DNA from: JAGLON01 sp041394985
GTDB lineage: Bacteria > Zixibacteria > MSB-5A5 > GN15 > JAAZOE01
DNA length: 64,000 nt
Reading direction: 5' to 3'
Assembly: GCA_041394985.1 (NCBI GenBank)
Contig: JAWLBI010000001.1
Location: forward strand, 2,046,001-2,110,000
This document shows positions 8,973 through 18,254 of this stretch, piece after piece. The notes under the pieces are model-generated. The model had not been told where the DNA came from and made no database searches. It saw nothing but the letters and a program-made list of their open reading frames with translations. Numbering within the stretch: position 1 is the stretch's first letter; each line of letters begins with the position of its first letter. A program made the translations under genes and the position numbers.

Positions 8973-10154
8973 ATGGCATCTAAAGGCCTAATAATTCATG
9001 ATACTTCTGTGACCTACTACGGTCGCGGACTATCTATGAAACGGATGAAATATATTCCATCTAAAGACTATAGGAGTATGGAGTCGGATTTTATGGCTCT
9101 AGATGGTGTCAATTTTGAAGCGGAGAAAGGTCAGTTCACTGCGATTCTTGGGCCTTCTGGCTGTGGAAAAACAACATTGCTCAGAGCAATCGCAGGATTG
9201 ATTCATCCTAGTCGAGCTCTTGTCAAAGGGAGTGTAATTGTTGACTCAATTGATATTACAGACTTAGAACCAAGGAAGCGACACATCGCATTCCTGACAC
9301 AGTCGTTGAACCTCTATCCGCATTATTCTGTGTACAAAAACCTTGAGTTTGCCTTAAAGATGCATGGTGTTAAAAAGGCTGAGCGGCGGCAAAGAATCAA
9401 TACCATGTGTGATTGTTTGGACATTGGGCATTTGATATCAAAGAAGCCATTGCAATTGTCCGGCGGAGAAAGGCAGCGAGTGGCGCTTGGCAAGGTACTA
9501 ATACGAGACGACACGCGAATTCAGCTCTATGATGAGCCGTTTTCAAATCTTGATACTCTTTTACGAAGTAGGTTCCGCGACCTTGTGGGCGACCTGCACA
9601 GGCGTTTTCCGAAGACGACTTTACTTGTGACGCACGATCCCGAGGAAGCCGGTATACTTGCTGACAAAATACTTGTCCTAAACAAGGGAAGAATCGAACA
9701 AGAGGGAACTTTTTCAGAAATTTATAACAGGCCTGATAGCTTAGTCGTCGCACGTTTGATCAGGGGGGACAGAATTAATCTACTTCAGGCAGTTGCTTCT
9801 GATACTATGCAGGAAGTAATTAGAGGGAATGACTTTCTCTTTCAGTGTCCTCTTGAAGTATTAAAACTTGCCAAATCCTCTCCTACCAGTAAAGTAACGG
9901 TTCTGATAGATTCTAACAATGTTGCGCTCAATACAGAGAGTTTGATAAATACTCAAGAATACATTGGTGGCAGTGTTGCCTCTATAACAACATTGGGACC
10001 TGAGACACAGATGCAAGTGGACTGCGGCGGCAATATCCTTCAATTTCGCGTGCGTACAGATCAAAGAATTAGCATCGGCGAGCCAATCCAATTGATTCCA
10101 GGTACTGGTGCCCTTCAGTTCTTTAATACGGCCACACAAAAGCGAATTGTCTAA
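8973..10154 (+). CDS. ABC sugar transporter ATP-binding protein, MalK/UgpC type
   Basis: A 393-residue ATPase. The start was chosen at 8973 (MASKGLIIHD), just after the permease stop and behind an aaggg site, rather than the longer in-frame extension from 8886. Visible motifs are Walker A GPSGCGKTT, signature LSGGERQRVALGK, Walker B IQLYDEPFSNLD and the switch histidine VTHDPEEA. The last 100 or so residues look like the TOBE-type regulatory domain of MalK proteins. An extra N-terminal insertion (YYGRGLSMKRMKYIPS) precedes Walker A. It completes a four-gene importer. Confidence 0.87.
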   Translation: MASKGLIIHDTSVTYYGRGLSMKRMKYIPSKDYRSMESDFMALDGVNFEAEKGQFTAILGPSGCGKTTLLRAIAGLIHPSRALVKGSVIVDSIDITDLEPRKRHIAFLTQSLNLYPHYSVYKNLEFALKMHGVKKAERRQRINTMCDCLDIGHLISKKPLQLSGGERQRVALGKVLIRDDTRIQLYDEPFSNLDTLLRSRFRDLVGDLHRRFPKTTLLVTHDPEEAGILADKILVLNKGRIEQEGTFSEIYNRPDSLVVARLIRGDRINLLQAVASDTMQEVIRGNDFLFQCPLEVLKLAKSSPTSKVTVLIDSNNVALNTESLINTQEYIGGSVASITTLGPETQMQVDCGGNILQFRVRTDQRISIGEPIQLIPGTGALQFFNTATQKRIV

Positions 10155-10439
10155 TTGGACTCATTTGCTACGCAAATACAACTCATTCGGATATTTATTA
10201 TTCGAGCCCTATGAAACTTGAGATGACACCAATGTGCCGGCACTGATCAGGCGAAAGCTATCAGAGTTCTGTGTGAGGTGGTTGGCTTTACATATAGTCA
10301 GCCCGGCAATCTCCAAGATCATGTAGTACAGTAGCTTAGAAGCGCTCCATTAGATACTGGCTCTTTTCCTAAACAACAATGTTTGTATGCCTGCCTTATA
10401 GACTGGTCTTATATTCGTGTTCTAGAGGGAGGAGTGATT
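10155..10439. other. Intergenic spacer after the ABC operon
   Basis: About 285 bases with no supported gene; no clear terminator hairpin was found. The last 15 bases carry the strong SD of the small gene at 10440. Confidence 0.5.
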
Positions 10440-10637
10440 ATGACAGATAATTTCGGGACGATGAACGACCGGGAAGGTCTGTTATGCTATAGGAATCTTG
10501 TGATATCGACAAAAACTGTTCTTGGGTTCGACCAGCCAACAGCGCCGAGTTTCACATTTTGTATGTTCTGTCGAAACGGTAATTCCCCCATTACATTGCC
10601 TGCTCAAGATTACATTAAACTCATGCATTACAGGTAA
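10440..10637 (+). CDS. Small uncharacterised protein (65 residues)
   Basis: An open frame starting MTDNFGTMNDREG behind a strong SD (gggaggag) about 5 bases upstream, which favours this start over the upstream one at 10383. It has two cysteines close together (FCMFCR) but no recognised domain. It overlaps the 3' end of the convergent FkbH-methyltransferase gene by 10 bases. It may be a real small gene or the remnant of a larger one. Confidence 0.35.
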   Translation: MTDNFGTMNDREGLLCYRNLVISTKTVLGFDQPTAPSFTFCMFCRNGNSPITLPAQDYIKLMHYR

Positions 10638-12292
10638 GTGAGTCCTGTCTCCCAGTCAACCTTTCCACGGTCTCTAATGACCTCGCCGGTTACCATTTCA
10701 GATGTCCTGGTAAGACTCATCAATATGCGTCGGGGATTTCGTTTTGATCCTTCTAATTCAATCTGATCAATCCTGAAATACGGTATAAATGTTGAACGTA
10801 GAAAACGTACTGAAAAACGCCATAGGTCCAAAGGGTATTCATGTTTGGGGTAGGCGTAAGGTACGCTAATAAATAGTCGTCCACCCGGTCGCAATATGCG
10901 CGTAATCTCATTAATGACTGACCAATAATGCTCAACATGTTCAAGAAGCTCGGTGCAGATTATATAGTCAATAGATTTATCAGCAAATACGCTGCGTAGG
11001 TCCCCAGCGTCTGCAACAATATTGTTGCCATAGTCTGCAATATCCACTGCATAGTAATGTCCACCTCTCGTGGTTACTTTACGTTCCAGACGTCGAGTAA
11101 GCGCCGTTCCTAATGTCTCACCTTGCCCAACACCAAGCATTACAACTTTGCAACCGCCTCGAATTGCTGGCCACTCAATCCTAAGAAAATAATCTCTGAC
11201 TGAAGGAATGCCCAAGTATTTGGTAGAGATTGGGCCCCAAAGTGTTCTTATCCACCTTGATTTCTGTGGCGAGTAGTTGTTCTTTTGCAGCCTATAGAGA
11301 TGATCTTTCTTGTGCTTGGAGGCAATGTTAAATCCGAAACTGAGCAGTATTTCAATGATTCGACTATTTGTCGGAGTCATTTTAACAAGAATCTCAACCG
11401 TTTCGCTATGTAAGAATAACTTTTGGAGAATAGAGTTTATGATTGTCTTTTCAAGGTCGCCGAAACTTATCATGCTACATGAGACAGTCCCGTTGGATAT
11501 GAGGGTAGTATTGCCGCTATGTACAAGAGTAAATGCGGCCTGAATGCCAAGATTGACACCGGCATCAGAGATCGATGCCGCATAAATGATGTGTCCTGTT
11601 TCCTTCAGCGCCAGTAAATATTTCATGGCATCATCCAGCGAGGTCAATTGTCGGCGATAGAAATTCAAACGGTTTGTACGATAGAATAACTCCGCGACAC
11701 GTTCGAGGGACTTGCTAGATTTTGGCTGGCTAAGATTGACTACCCTATTACATGTCGAAAGGAACTCCTCTTCACTACCGCGAAAGGTGCGTTTTGCATT
11801 AAATAATCTCATTGCGTAGCGATATCGTTTGTATCTCATTCTCACACTATTGGCCGAGCAGCGCATAGCATTCAAAAAAGGATTTTTCTTCAGTCGTCGC
11901 CAGTCGCCAGCTTGGATCGTTAATATCCCTGGTAAAACGGATTGCGCCTCGCTCAATTCCAATAAGTTATCATCTATAAAAAGTGTAGTATCAACTCTCA
12001 ATTTCAATTGATCAAAAAGCAGGGCCAGATTTCGTGCCTTATTGTCCCAGTTGGCAATGATTGCGATGAAGATATTGGCATCAACACCTACATTCCGAAG
12101 TACTGCCAGAACTTCCCGCCTGTTATTTTTGGTCATCCCGAAAAGCAATACTCCTTTGGCATGCAATCTCTTGAGGAATCGATAGTATTCCTTGTTAAGA
12201 ACTGGCTGTTCGCCTTCAGCTATTGTGCCTGACCATAAAGTCTGGTCGAAATCAGTGATGATGGTTTTAATCTTTTTATTGGCTATATTCAT
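10628..12292 (-). CDS. FkbH-like HAD/acyltransferase fused to a SAM-dependent methyltransferase
   Basis: A 554-residue protein from the ATG at 12292 (MNIANKKIK); the longer frame begins at a TTG. The N-terminal part is a HAD domain of the FkbH (IIIC) type with the nucleophile motif DFDQTLWSG and LFIDDN. The middle contains RVAELFYRTNRLNFYRRQ, the GNAT-like FkbH signature. The last 200 residues are a class I methyltransferase: KVVMLGVGQGETLG (SAM site), CTELLEHVEHYW and RPGGRLFISVPY. FkbH proteins usually load glyceryl or similar units onto carrier proteins in polyketide or surface-glycan synthesis. No carrier protein or assembly line is nearby, so the pathway is unknown. No SD is visible. Confidence 0.7.
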   Translation of the reverse strand: MNIANKKIKTIITDFDQTLWSGTIAEGEQPVLNKEYYRFLKRLHAKGVLLFGMTKNNRREVLAVLRNVGVDANIFIAIIANWDNKARNLALLFDQLKLRVDTTLFIDDNLLELSEAQSVLPGILTIQAGDWRRLKKNPFLNAMRCSANSVRMRYKRYRYAMRLFNAKRTFRGSEEEFLSTCNRVVNLSQPKSSKSLERVAELFYRTNRLNFYRRQLTSLDDAMKYLLALKETGHIIYAASISDAGVNLGIQAAFTLVHSGNTTLISNGTVSCSMISFGDLEKTIINSILQKLFLHSETVEILVKMTPTNSRIIEILLSFGFNIASKHKKDHLYRLQKNNYSPQKSRWIRTLWGPISTKYLGIPSVRDYFLRIEWPAIRGGCKVVMLGVGQGETLGTALTRRLERKVTTRGGHYYAVDIADYGNNIVADAGDLRSVFADKSIDYIICTELLEHVEHYWSVINEITRILRPGGRLFISVPYAYPKHEYPLDLWRFSVRFLRSTFIPYFRIDQIELEGSKRNPRRILMSLTRTSEMVTGEVIRDRGKVDWETGLTYL

Positions 12293-13647
12293 ATATACAA
12301 TATTGAAGTGCGGCAAGAGAGTGTCAAGTCATAACTGCAACAGAATCAAATCTCATGTTACTTTATCAGCGGTATAACAAGAATCGCACTATAATTATAC
12401 TCCGATCGCCTAAAAAAGTCGAGAGCAATTTACACGTATATGATACAGGACAACTAAATATACTGACTGTATTTTTAACATGCAAATGAGCCCCATAATT
12501 CCTAGTTCTTTGAATCTGAGCTAGCTTTCTGGTCCCGCCACGAGCCCTTTACCTTTCATTATCATTATCGACCGAGGCGCCGTTTTCCTCTATACTTGTG
12601 ATTTACTTCAATGTTTCACGTTTAGTAATTGACTTATGAATTCTGAGATTAAACAATCCCCCCGGAATGAAATGATCTGATCAGGCGCTTTATAGTCTGG
12701 CCGCTATTGGGGGATAGTTGAGCTTCTCCTGTACAGCATAAATGGCGATATCAGACATCGTATCGAGTTATGCATCTTTAAAAATACATTGTACGACCAG
12801 TATATTAATGGTATTCACCCTTATTATTGCCGGGATGTAATTGGGTTAATTAGTGAGTGTTTGTACGGTATTCTTCCCAAAATTACTGGTGCGTAGGACT
12901 ATTATGCCGCTGTTGTCAAATCACTCTACGAAATAATGGAGCAATAGTACCGCTGCGCTTTAATAACAGTGTTTTGTGATTAAAGTCCCTATCCTTCCAT
13001 AATAGATGGAGCTAGCATTGGCTAAAGTTGACCAATGAACAGACTAGGAATTTCCGTGATATATAATCGGCATTTTCAAGGCCGCGGAGATAAGTCGAAT
13101 ATAGAAGAGGCGATGCGAAAACTTGGGGGCTAGTCCAAGGACTGACCGGTTGCGCCATTCAAATGAAGCATACCGATTATTGGGCCGACCTTGGATGCAG
13201 GGGGAGACTTTGTTAAGTGCATAAGATCATAGAAGCGGAAAAGGGCTACTTCCAGATGGTTCGAAAGCAATTTCGAGTCCTCGCTTTTTACTTGATAATT
13301 TGGAGTAGAATTATTTCTTTAGTTACGGGTAACTGATTTCGCGATCTTTGGGGCTCGGAAATCGCGGCTGAAGTAAGCAGAAAAAGACTGACTTACTTGC
13401 CAAGTACAATTATGATATATGGCTATTGATATTTATAGCAATTACTTACGGAGGTTGATCGCGGTTGAAGGTGCGTTTTTGGGCATGTTATTGGTTCTTT
13501 CAGGGCAATTCACATTGCAGCGTAGGTCAATAGCGATAGAATATTGGGTGTTAGAGAGTTGGTGAAAAGTTGTTTACATTTTCTTGAGTTGTAAACAAAA
13601 TATGCTCATCTGTTGTCATCTAGAAAAAGATGTAAACGGAATATTCT
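12293..13647. other. Gene-poor, apparently decayed 1.35-kb region
   Basis: No start-to-stop frame over about 60 codons stands out. One stretch (12696-12899, + strand) stays open for 67 codons without a start and reads protein-like (YDQYINGIHPYY, VIGLISECLYG), and another short one lies near 13110-13215. Both look like remnants of lost genes that I cannot identify. The right end carries the palindromic sites listed separately. Confidence 0.4.
13571..13637. promoter_or_regulatory. Palindromic operator-like sites upstream of the broken Fic gene
   Basis: A perfect 8-bp inverted repeat, tgtttaca at 13571-13578 and tgtaaaca at 13590-13597, plus a third half-site tgtaaac at 13631-13637, just 11 bases before the ATG of the Fic remnant. 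The spacing suggests a regulator-binding region. No regulator gene was recognised next to it. Confidence 0.4.
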
Positions 13648-13925
13648 ATGGAAATTGGAAAGTTCGTAAAGCAAAGGGAAGGGGATAAGGCCTTTATTCC
13701 GAGTAAATTCCCACCGGGTCAAGGAAAGGGATACTCCAATAGGCTTGTCCTAAAGCATTCTACTGCCGAAAGATTGTTGGGTTAGTTGGACGGGATTACT
13801 CGGCATGGGGCGCAGCGCGTCATCGATCGGTTTAAAAGACTTGGAATTTGGACTAAAAAGACAAGAATGAAAAAAACGGGCGTTCTTTTATCTATAGCCG
13901 TTATGTAGATATATTTACTAAGTGA
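13648..13925 (+). pseudogene. Fic-domain protein remnant (core deleted)
   Basis: Translation from the ATG at 13648 gives a typical Fic N-terminus: KAFIPSKFPPG, then AERLLG, an in-frame TAG at 13783-13785, and LDGITRHG. The text then jumps directly to the C-terminal winged-helix end (AQRVIDRFKRLGIW) and, after a one-base frameshift near 13886, VFIYSRYVDIF and a stop at 13923-13925. The central part that would hold the HPF..GNGR catalytic motif is missing, so the gene is dead. Fic proteins AMPylate target proteins and often sit in defence or toxin loci. The remnant abuts hsdM, suggesting it was once the first gene of this cluster. Confidence 0.7.
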
Positions 13926-13930
13926 GGGAT

Positions 13931-15484
13931 ATGGCGAAGGCAAAAAAACAGAGCAATAACGAGCGGTTTGAGAAGACGCTCTTCAAGGCGGCTGACAAGC
14001 TCCGCAAGAACATGGACGCCGCCGAGTACAAGCATATCGTCCTCGGCCTTATCTTCTTGAAGTACATCAGCGACTCGTTCGAGGCTCTCTACGCGAAACT
14101 CGAAGCTGGCAAAGGCAAGTACGAAGGGGCTGATCCAGAAGACAAGGATGAGTATCAGGGTGAGAATGTGTTTTGGGTGCCGCAGAATGCCCGGTGGTCG
14201 TACCTCTATTCCCGCGCCAAGCAACCCGCTATCGGCAAGGATGTCGACAATGCGATGGAGGCCCTCGAAAAGGAGAATCCCACACTCAAGGGAGTTCTGC
14301 CGAAGGTTTTCGCCCGCCCTAATCTTGATAAGGCTTCGCTTGGCGGTCTGATCGACTTGATTGGCAACATTGCGCTCGGTGATGAGGCGTCGAAAAGCAA
14401 AGACCTGCTGGGGCGCGTGTATGAGTATTTCCTCGGCGAGTTTGCCTCCCTCGAAGGCAAGAAGGGCGGCCAATTCTATACTCCGAAGTCGATAGTCCAG
14501 TTGATGGTCAAAATGATCGAGCCGTATAAAGGCCGGGTTTATGATCCCTGTTGCGGCTCGGGCGGCATGTTTGTTATGAGCGAGAAATTCGTCAAAGAAC
14601 TTCGTGGCAAGATCGACGATATCTCTGTTTATGGTCAAGAAAGCAACCAGACGACTTACCACCTGTGCCGAATGAATCTTGCCATTCGTGGTATCGACGG
14701 CTCTCAAGTCAAATGGAATAACGAAGGGTCATTTCTCAGAGACGCACACCCCGACCTGAAGGCCGATTTCATTCTGGCCAATCCGCCATTCAATGATAGC
14801 GACTGGAGTGGCGAACTGCTTCGTAAGGACGCGCGCTGGAAGTATGGCATCCCGCCGATTGGCAATGCAAACTATGCCTGGATGCAACACATGGTTTATC
14901 ACCTGTCTCCGAAAGGGATCATGGGGCTGGTGCTGGCCAACGGTTCGCTTTCGTCCAACACATCGGGCGAGGGTGATATGAGGAAGAACATTGTCGAGGC
15001 CGACCTGGTTGATTGCATCGTGGCTCTCCCCAAACAATTGTTTTATAACACCGGCATACCGGCCTGCCTCTGGTTTCTGTCCCGCAAGAAGGTGGGCAAC
15101 GGAGACCGCAAGCGCCAGGGCGAGATGTTATTTATCGACGCTGGAGAGGTCGGACACATGATTGATCGCACACACCGACTTTTCACTGACGAAGATATTG
15201 CCCGCATTGCCGGTACTTACCATGAATGGCGTAACAAGGGCGGCAAGTATGAGGACTTGAAAGGCTACTGCAAATCGGCCACAATAGAAGAGGTTCAGAA
15301 GCACAAATACGTCCTGACGCCGGGGCGCTATGTCGGTGTTCCGGACGGAGTAGATGACGGTGTGCCTTTCGATGAGAAGATGAAGATTCTGACCGGCGAA
15401 TTAAAAGTGCAACTGGAAGAGGAGCAACGGCTGAACGCGGAGATGAGGAAGCAGCTAAAGAAGGTAGGATATGATGTTTGCTGA
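13931..15484 (+). CDS. hsdM: Type I restriction-modification DNA methyltransferase subunit HsdM
   Basis: A 517-residue N6-adenine methyltransferase subunit. I chose the ATG at 13931 (MAKAKKQSNNERFEK); a GTG at 13922 is also in frame. The N-terminal HsdM helical domain (KNMDAAEYKHIVLGLIFLKY) is followed by FYTPKSIVQLMVK, the SAM-binding motif YDPCCGSGGMF near residue 204 and catalytic NPPF near 282. With HsdS it methylates the recognition sequence, and with HsdR it forms the restriction complex. It overlaps the next gene by 14 bases. GC content rises here relative to the left flank, consistent with a transferred module. Confidence 0.92.
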   Translation: MAKAKKQSNNERFEKTLFKAADKLRKNMDAAEYKHIVLGLIFLKYISDSFEALYAKLEAGKGKYEGADPEDKDEYQGENVFWVPQNARWSYLYSRAKQPAIGKDVDNAMEALEKENPTLKGVLPKVFARPNLDKASLGGLIDLIGNIALGDEASKSKDLLGRVYEYFLGEFASLEGKKGGQFYTPKSIVQLMVKMIEPYKGRVYDPCCGSGGMFVMSEKFVKELRGKIDDISVYGQESNQTTYHLCRMNLAIRGIDGSQVKWNNEGSFLRDAHPDLKADFILANPPFNDSDWSGELLRKDARWKYGIPPIGNANYAWMQHMVYHLSPKGIMGLVLANGSLSSNTSGEGDMRKNIVEADLVDCIVALPKQLFYNTGIPACLWFLSRKKVGNGDRKRQGEMLFIDAGEVGHMIDRTHRLFTDEDIARIAGTYHEWRNKGGKYEDLKGYCKSATIEEVQKHKYVLTPGRYVGVPDGVDDGVPFDEKMKILTGELKVQLEEEQRLNAEMRKQLKKVGYDVC

Positions 15485-16019
15485 TTCCGAACTCCAAAGA
15501 GTTGCTGAAATTGTCAAGAGGTGCTTATCGACGCTCTATGAGGCCGATTCCTTTCTTTTTGAAAGGAATGGCATAAGAGGAGTATGCGAACGGTGTTTGG
15601 TGTTTCGGTTTGCGCATTACCTGCAGAATGAACTTCCTGAATTCTATGTTGATTGCGATTTTAACAGTTCCGCTGTGGTTGAAAAGTCTACCTCTGGGCA
15701 ACTGGTGGTCGCCGAAAGACCCAGGAAGGAAATCATAAATCCTGATGGGACTATCACTGGGCGATTTATCGATATCATCGTGCACAAGCGCGACTACGAA
15801 ACCATGAATGATTATATCTGCTTTGAATTCAAGAAGTGGAATAACCGTAAGCGTGAGGACCTTGAAAAGGATATCAATAATCTTAAGCAACTGACATCCC
15901 GGTATCATTATCGATTCGGCCTTCTATTGACCTTTGGTGAAGTGCTGGATAAAACCAAATGGACAATTTTCAGTAGTGGCAGGGAGTTGGTGGAAGAACA
16001 ATTTGTTTTTGGCAATTGA
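15471..16019 (+). CDS. PD-(D/E)XK-nuclease-like protein inside the type I RM operon
   Basis: A 182-residue protein with a possible nuclease core: GRFIDIIVHKR supplies the acidic residue and ICFEFKKWNN the E-x-K pair, 22 residues later, followed by LEKDINNLKQL and GLLLTFG. This is the spacing of small PD-(D/E)XK nuclease-fold proteins. It lies between hsdM and hsdS, overlaps hsdM by 14 bases and is followed by a small membrane protein. It could be an accessory nuclease or an independent defence gene; activity is inferred only. Confidence 0.5.
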   Translation: MMFADSELQRVAEIVKRCLSTLYEADSFLFERNGIRGVCERCLVFRFAHYLQNELPEFYVDCDFNSSAVVEKSTSGQLVVAERPRKEIINPDGTITGRFIDIIVHKRDYETMNDYICFEFKKWNNRKREDLEKDINNLKQLTSRYHYRFGLLLTFGEVLDKTKWTIFSSGRELVEEQFVFGN

Positions 16020-16021
16020 TT

Positions 16022-16357
16022 ATGAGTTTTTTGGAGAATCTCAAGTTGGATAGTTGGTGGAAGGCAATCTTCTATCTCGGGGTTGCCGGAATCGCCAGCT
16101 CGTTCCTTTTCAGCCCCAATTTCATTCAGCAAAAACATATGTTCGGTTTTGGATTGGGGATGGTAGTCATAGGAATAGCCTATTGGATCGCAGAAAAGGA
16201 ATACTCGGCGATTAAGCCCCCCAACGCCTATACAGGCCCGGCTGCTATCTTGACGTGGAAGGCGATCAAACATAATCCGGTGACAGTAATTCTTCTGTTG
16301 GTAGGACTTGGACTGATCGGATTATTCGGGTTTCTAATAGTGAAGAATCTTATATAG
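16022..16357 (+). CDS. Small membrane protein between hsdM and hsdS
   Basis: A 111-residue protein with about three hydrophobic segments (AIFYLGVAGIASSFLF; FGFGLGMVVIGIAYWIA; VILLLVGLGLIGLFGFLIV). A TTG overlapping the previous stop (16016) is an alternative start. No SD is visible. No family recognised. Its position next to a nuclease-like gene suggests a possible two-gene unit (nuclease plus membrane partner). Confidence 0.5.
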   Translation: MSFLENLKLDSWWKAIFYLGVAGIASSFLFSPNFIQQKHMFGFGLGMVVIGIAYWIAEKEYSAIKPPNAYTGPAAILTWKAIKHNPVTVILLLVGLGLIGLFGFLIVKNLI

Positions 16358-16366
16358 CGTGGACTT

Positions 16367-17656
16367 ATGGGAAATCGACTTCATAATTGGAAAGGGACAA
16401 AGCTCGGTGCCGTGTGTGTGAAGATAGGCAGTGGCGCAACGCCTCGCGGGGGCGCCAAGGTCTACATCGATAAAGGCGTCTCTCTTATCCGGAGCCAGAA
16501 TGTTCAGAATTCGGGATTTAAAATGAATGGCTTGGCACACATAAGCGATATCCATGCCAGACAACTTGACGGTGTTACCGTGGAACATCAGGATGTTTTA
16601 CTGAACATAACAGGAGATTCTGTCGCAAGAACATGTCAGGTGGATGCGAGTATCCTACCCGCACGGGTCAACCAGCATGTTGCAATAATCCGATCTAAAA
16701 ATGAATATTTAATACCACGCTATCTACGATATGCACTGGTTCAGCCCTGTATGCAACAACACTTGTTAGGTTTAGCATCCTCGGGAGCAACAAGGAACGC
16801 TCTCACCAAACAAATGATCGAGGATTTAGAACTTCTTCTTCCCCCGCTTCCAGAGCAGAAGGCAATTGCGGCGGTGCTGTCGTCGCTGGACGATAAGATC
16901 GAATTGCTCCGTAGGCAGAATGAGACTTTTGAAGAGATCGCCCAGACCATTTTCATGGAGTGGTTCGTCGAATTCAACTTCCCTGACAAGAAGGGCAAAC
17001 CCTACAAGGCCAACGGTGGCAAGATGGTCGACTCCGAACTCGGCCCCATCCCGAAGGGCTGGCGACTTGTCAGTTTATATGATGTCGCCAAGTACATTAA
17101 CGGTGCCGCATTTCGTCAAGATGACTTCTCCTTGAAGAACTCTGGGCTTCCGATTATCAAGATTGCGGAACTGAAGGATGGCCTAACAGCGAATACTAAA
17201 TACACCGAAAAGTCCGTGTCTGAAGACATTGTCCTTCAGGATGACGATATCTTATTCTCTTGGTCTGGTAGCCCCGAAACCTCCATTGACATATTTGTAT
17301 GGCACCTTGGTAAGGGGATACTGAATCAACACACGTTTCGGGTAATACCTCATGGATGTACGGAAAAAGTATGGGTGTACAACCTACTGCGACATTACAA
17401 GTCGCTCTTTGTTGAACTGGCCAAGCAGAAGCAAACGACTGGATTGGGGCACGTGACGGTCACCGATTTGAAGGACACTAAGACGGTCTGTCCTGATGAA
17501 GGACTGCTAGCGCGATACAATGAAGTAGCCCAGCCGCTCTTCTCAAAGTACTGCCTGAATCTGAAGTCGATGCACACGCTTGCGAGAACAAGGGACACAT
17601 TATTGCCGAAGCTGATGAGCGGTGCATTAAGAGTAAAGGGAGATATAGGTGAGTAA
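16367..17656 (+). CDS. hsdS: Type I restriction-modification specificity subunit HsdS
   Basis: A 429-residue protein with the two-half HsdS layout. TRD1 begins WKGTKLGAVCVKIGSG and is followed by the conserved spacer LPPLPEQKAIAAVL and a long helix (LDDKIELLRRQNETFEEIA). TRD2 begins LGPIPKGWRLVSLYDV and ends in a second helical spacer (ARTRDTLLPKLMSG). It determines the target sequence for methylation and cleavage. Its 3' end overlaps kwaA by 8 bases. Confidence 0.92.
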   Translation: MGNRLHNWKGTKLGAVCVKIGSGATPRGGAKVYIDKGVSLIRSQNVQNSGFKMNGLAHISDIHARQLDGVTVEHQDVLLNITGDSVARTCQVDASILPARVNQHVAIIRSKNEYLIPRYLRYALVQPCMQQHLLGLASSGATRNALTKQMIEDLELLLPPLPEQKAIAAVLSSLDDKIELLRRQNETFEEIAQTIFMEWFVEFNFPDKKGKPYKANGGKMVDSELGPIPKGWRLVSLYDVAKYINGAAFRQDDFSLKNSGLPIIKIAELKDGLTANTKYTEKSVSEDIVLQDDDILFSWSGSPETSIDIFVWHLGKGILNQHTFRVIPHGCTEKVWVYNLLRHYKSLFVELAKQKQTTGLGHVTVTDLKDTKTVCPDEGLLARYNEVAQPLFSKYCLNLKSMHTLARTRDTLLPKLMSGALRVKGDIGE

Positions 17657-18254
17657 GGCGAGTGCCAAAGGGAATTGGGACAAGGTTCAGTTGTACATTG
17701 TGTCTCTATGGCTCCTGTTCCTGCTGATTATCATCATAACAATTGACGTGCCGGTGTGCTTTGCTCCGGACTGCGAGTTCATTGGTGTCGCTGAGTTCAT
17801 GAGATTGAACGTGATTCCCATTGTATCGGCCGCACTGCTACTGTTGGGGCTTATCTTCTACTGGCGCTTTAGGCACAAGATTGCCGGTAGCAAAGAAATC
17901 CCTTTTACAGTGACCGAGCTTAAGAACATAAACTTCGAGCATCTGACCTTTCTGACGACATACATCATTCCATTGATTTGCTTCGATCTAAGCAGTACGA
18001 GGTACGCGTTCGTGCTCCTTGTCCTACTTGTCCTGATCGGTGCTATCTACGTGAAGACCGACATGTTCTATGCAAATCCGACCTTGGCACTATTGGGATA
18101 TCATATCTACAAAGTAGACGGCAACTTCCGTACCGGGGTAAGGGAGAACATAATCCTAATTGCGCGCGAGCGGATTGCAGTAGAGGACAAACTGCATTAT
18201 CGCAAATTGGATGAGCGCATTTACTATGTAAAGGTGGCACATGACAAAATCTGA
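17649..18254 (+). CDS. kwaA: Kiwa defence protein KwaA (four-helix membrane protein)
   Basis: A 201-residue protein from a GTG start overlapping hsdS. It has four hydrophobic helices (about 15-34, 53-72, 96-113, 117-135) and conserved-looking segments IDVPVCFAPDCEFIG, NINFEHLTFLTTYIIPL and NPTLALLGYHIYKVD, which fit the KwaA family as I know it. In Kiwa the membrane protein KwaA works with KwaB against phage. It overlaps kwaB by 14 bases. The assignment rests on length, topology, pairing and motif memory; no search was run. Confidence 0.72.
   Translation: MSKASAKGNWDKVQLYIVSLWLLFLLIIIITIDVPVCFAPDCEFIGVAEFMRLNVIPIVSAALLLLGLIFYWRFRHKIAGSKEIPFTVTELKNINFEHLTFLTTYIIPLICFDLSSTRYAFVLLVLLVLIGAIYVKTDMFYANPTLALLGYHIYKVDGNFRTGVRENIILIARERIAVEDKLHYRKLDERIYYVKVAHDKI

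Noticed and set aside
12696..12899. A real gene of about 67 codons
   Set aside because: There is no start codon or ribosome site and I cannot match the translation; it is noted only as a possible remnant.
13901..14707. 268-codon minus-strand frame
   Set aside because: Antisense to hsdM, which carries all expected methyltransferase motifs.
15471..16019. Assignment as an anti-restriction or HsdS fragment
   Set aside because: No TRD or conserved spacer motif is present; the E-x-K core fits a nuclease-like fold better.
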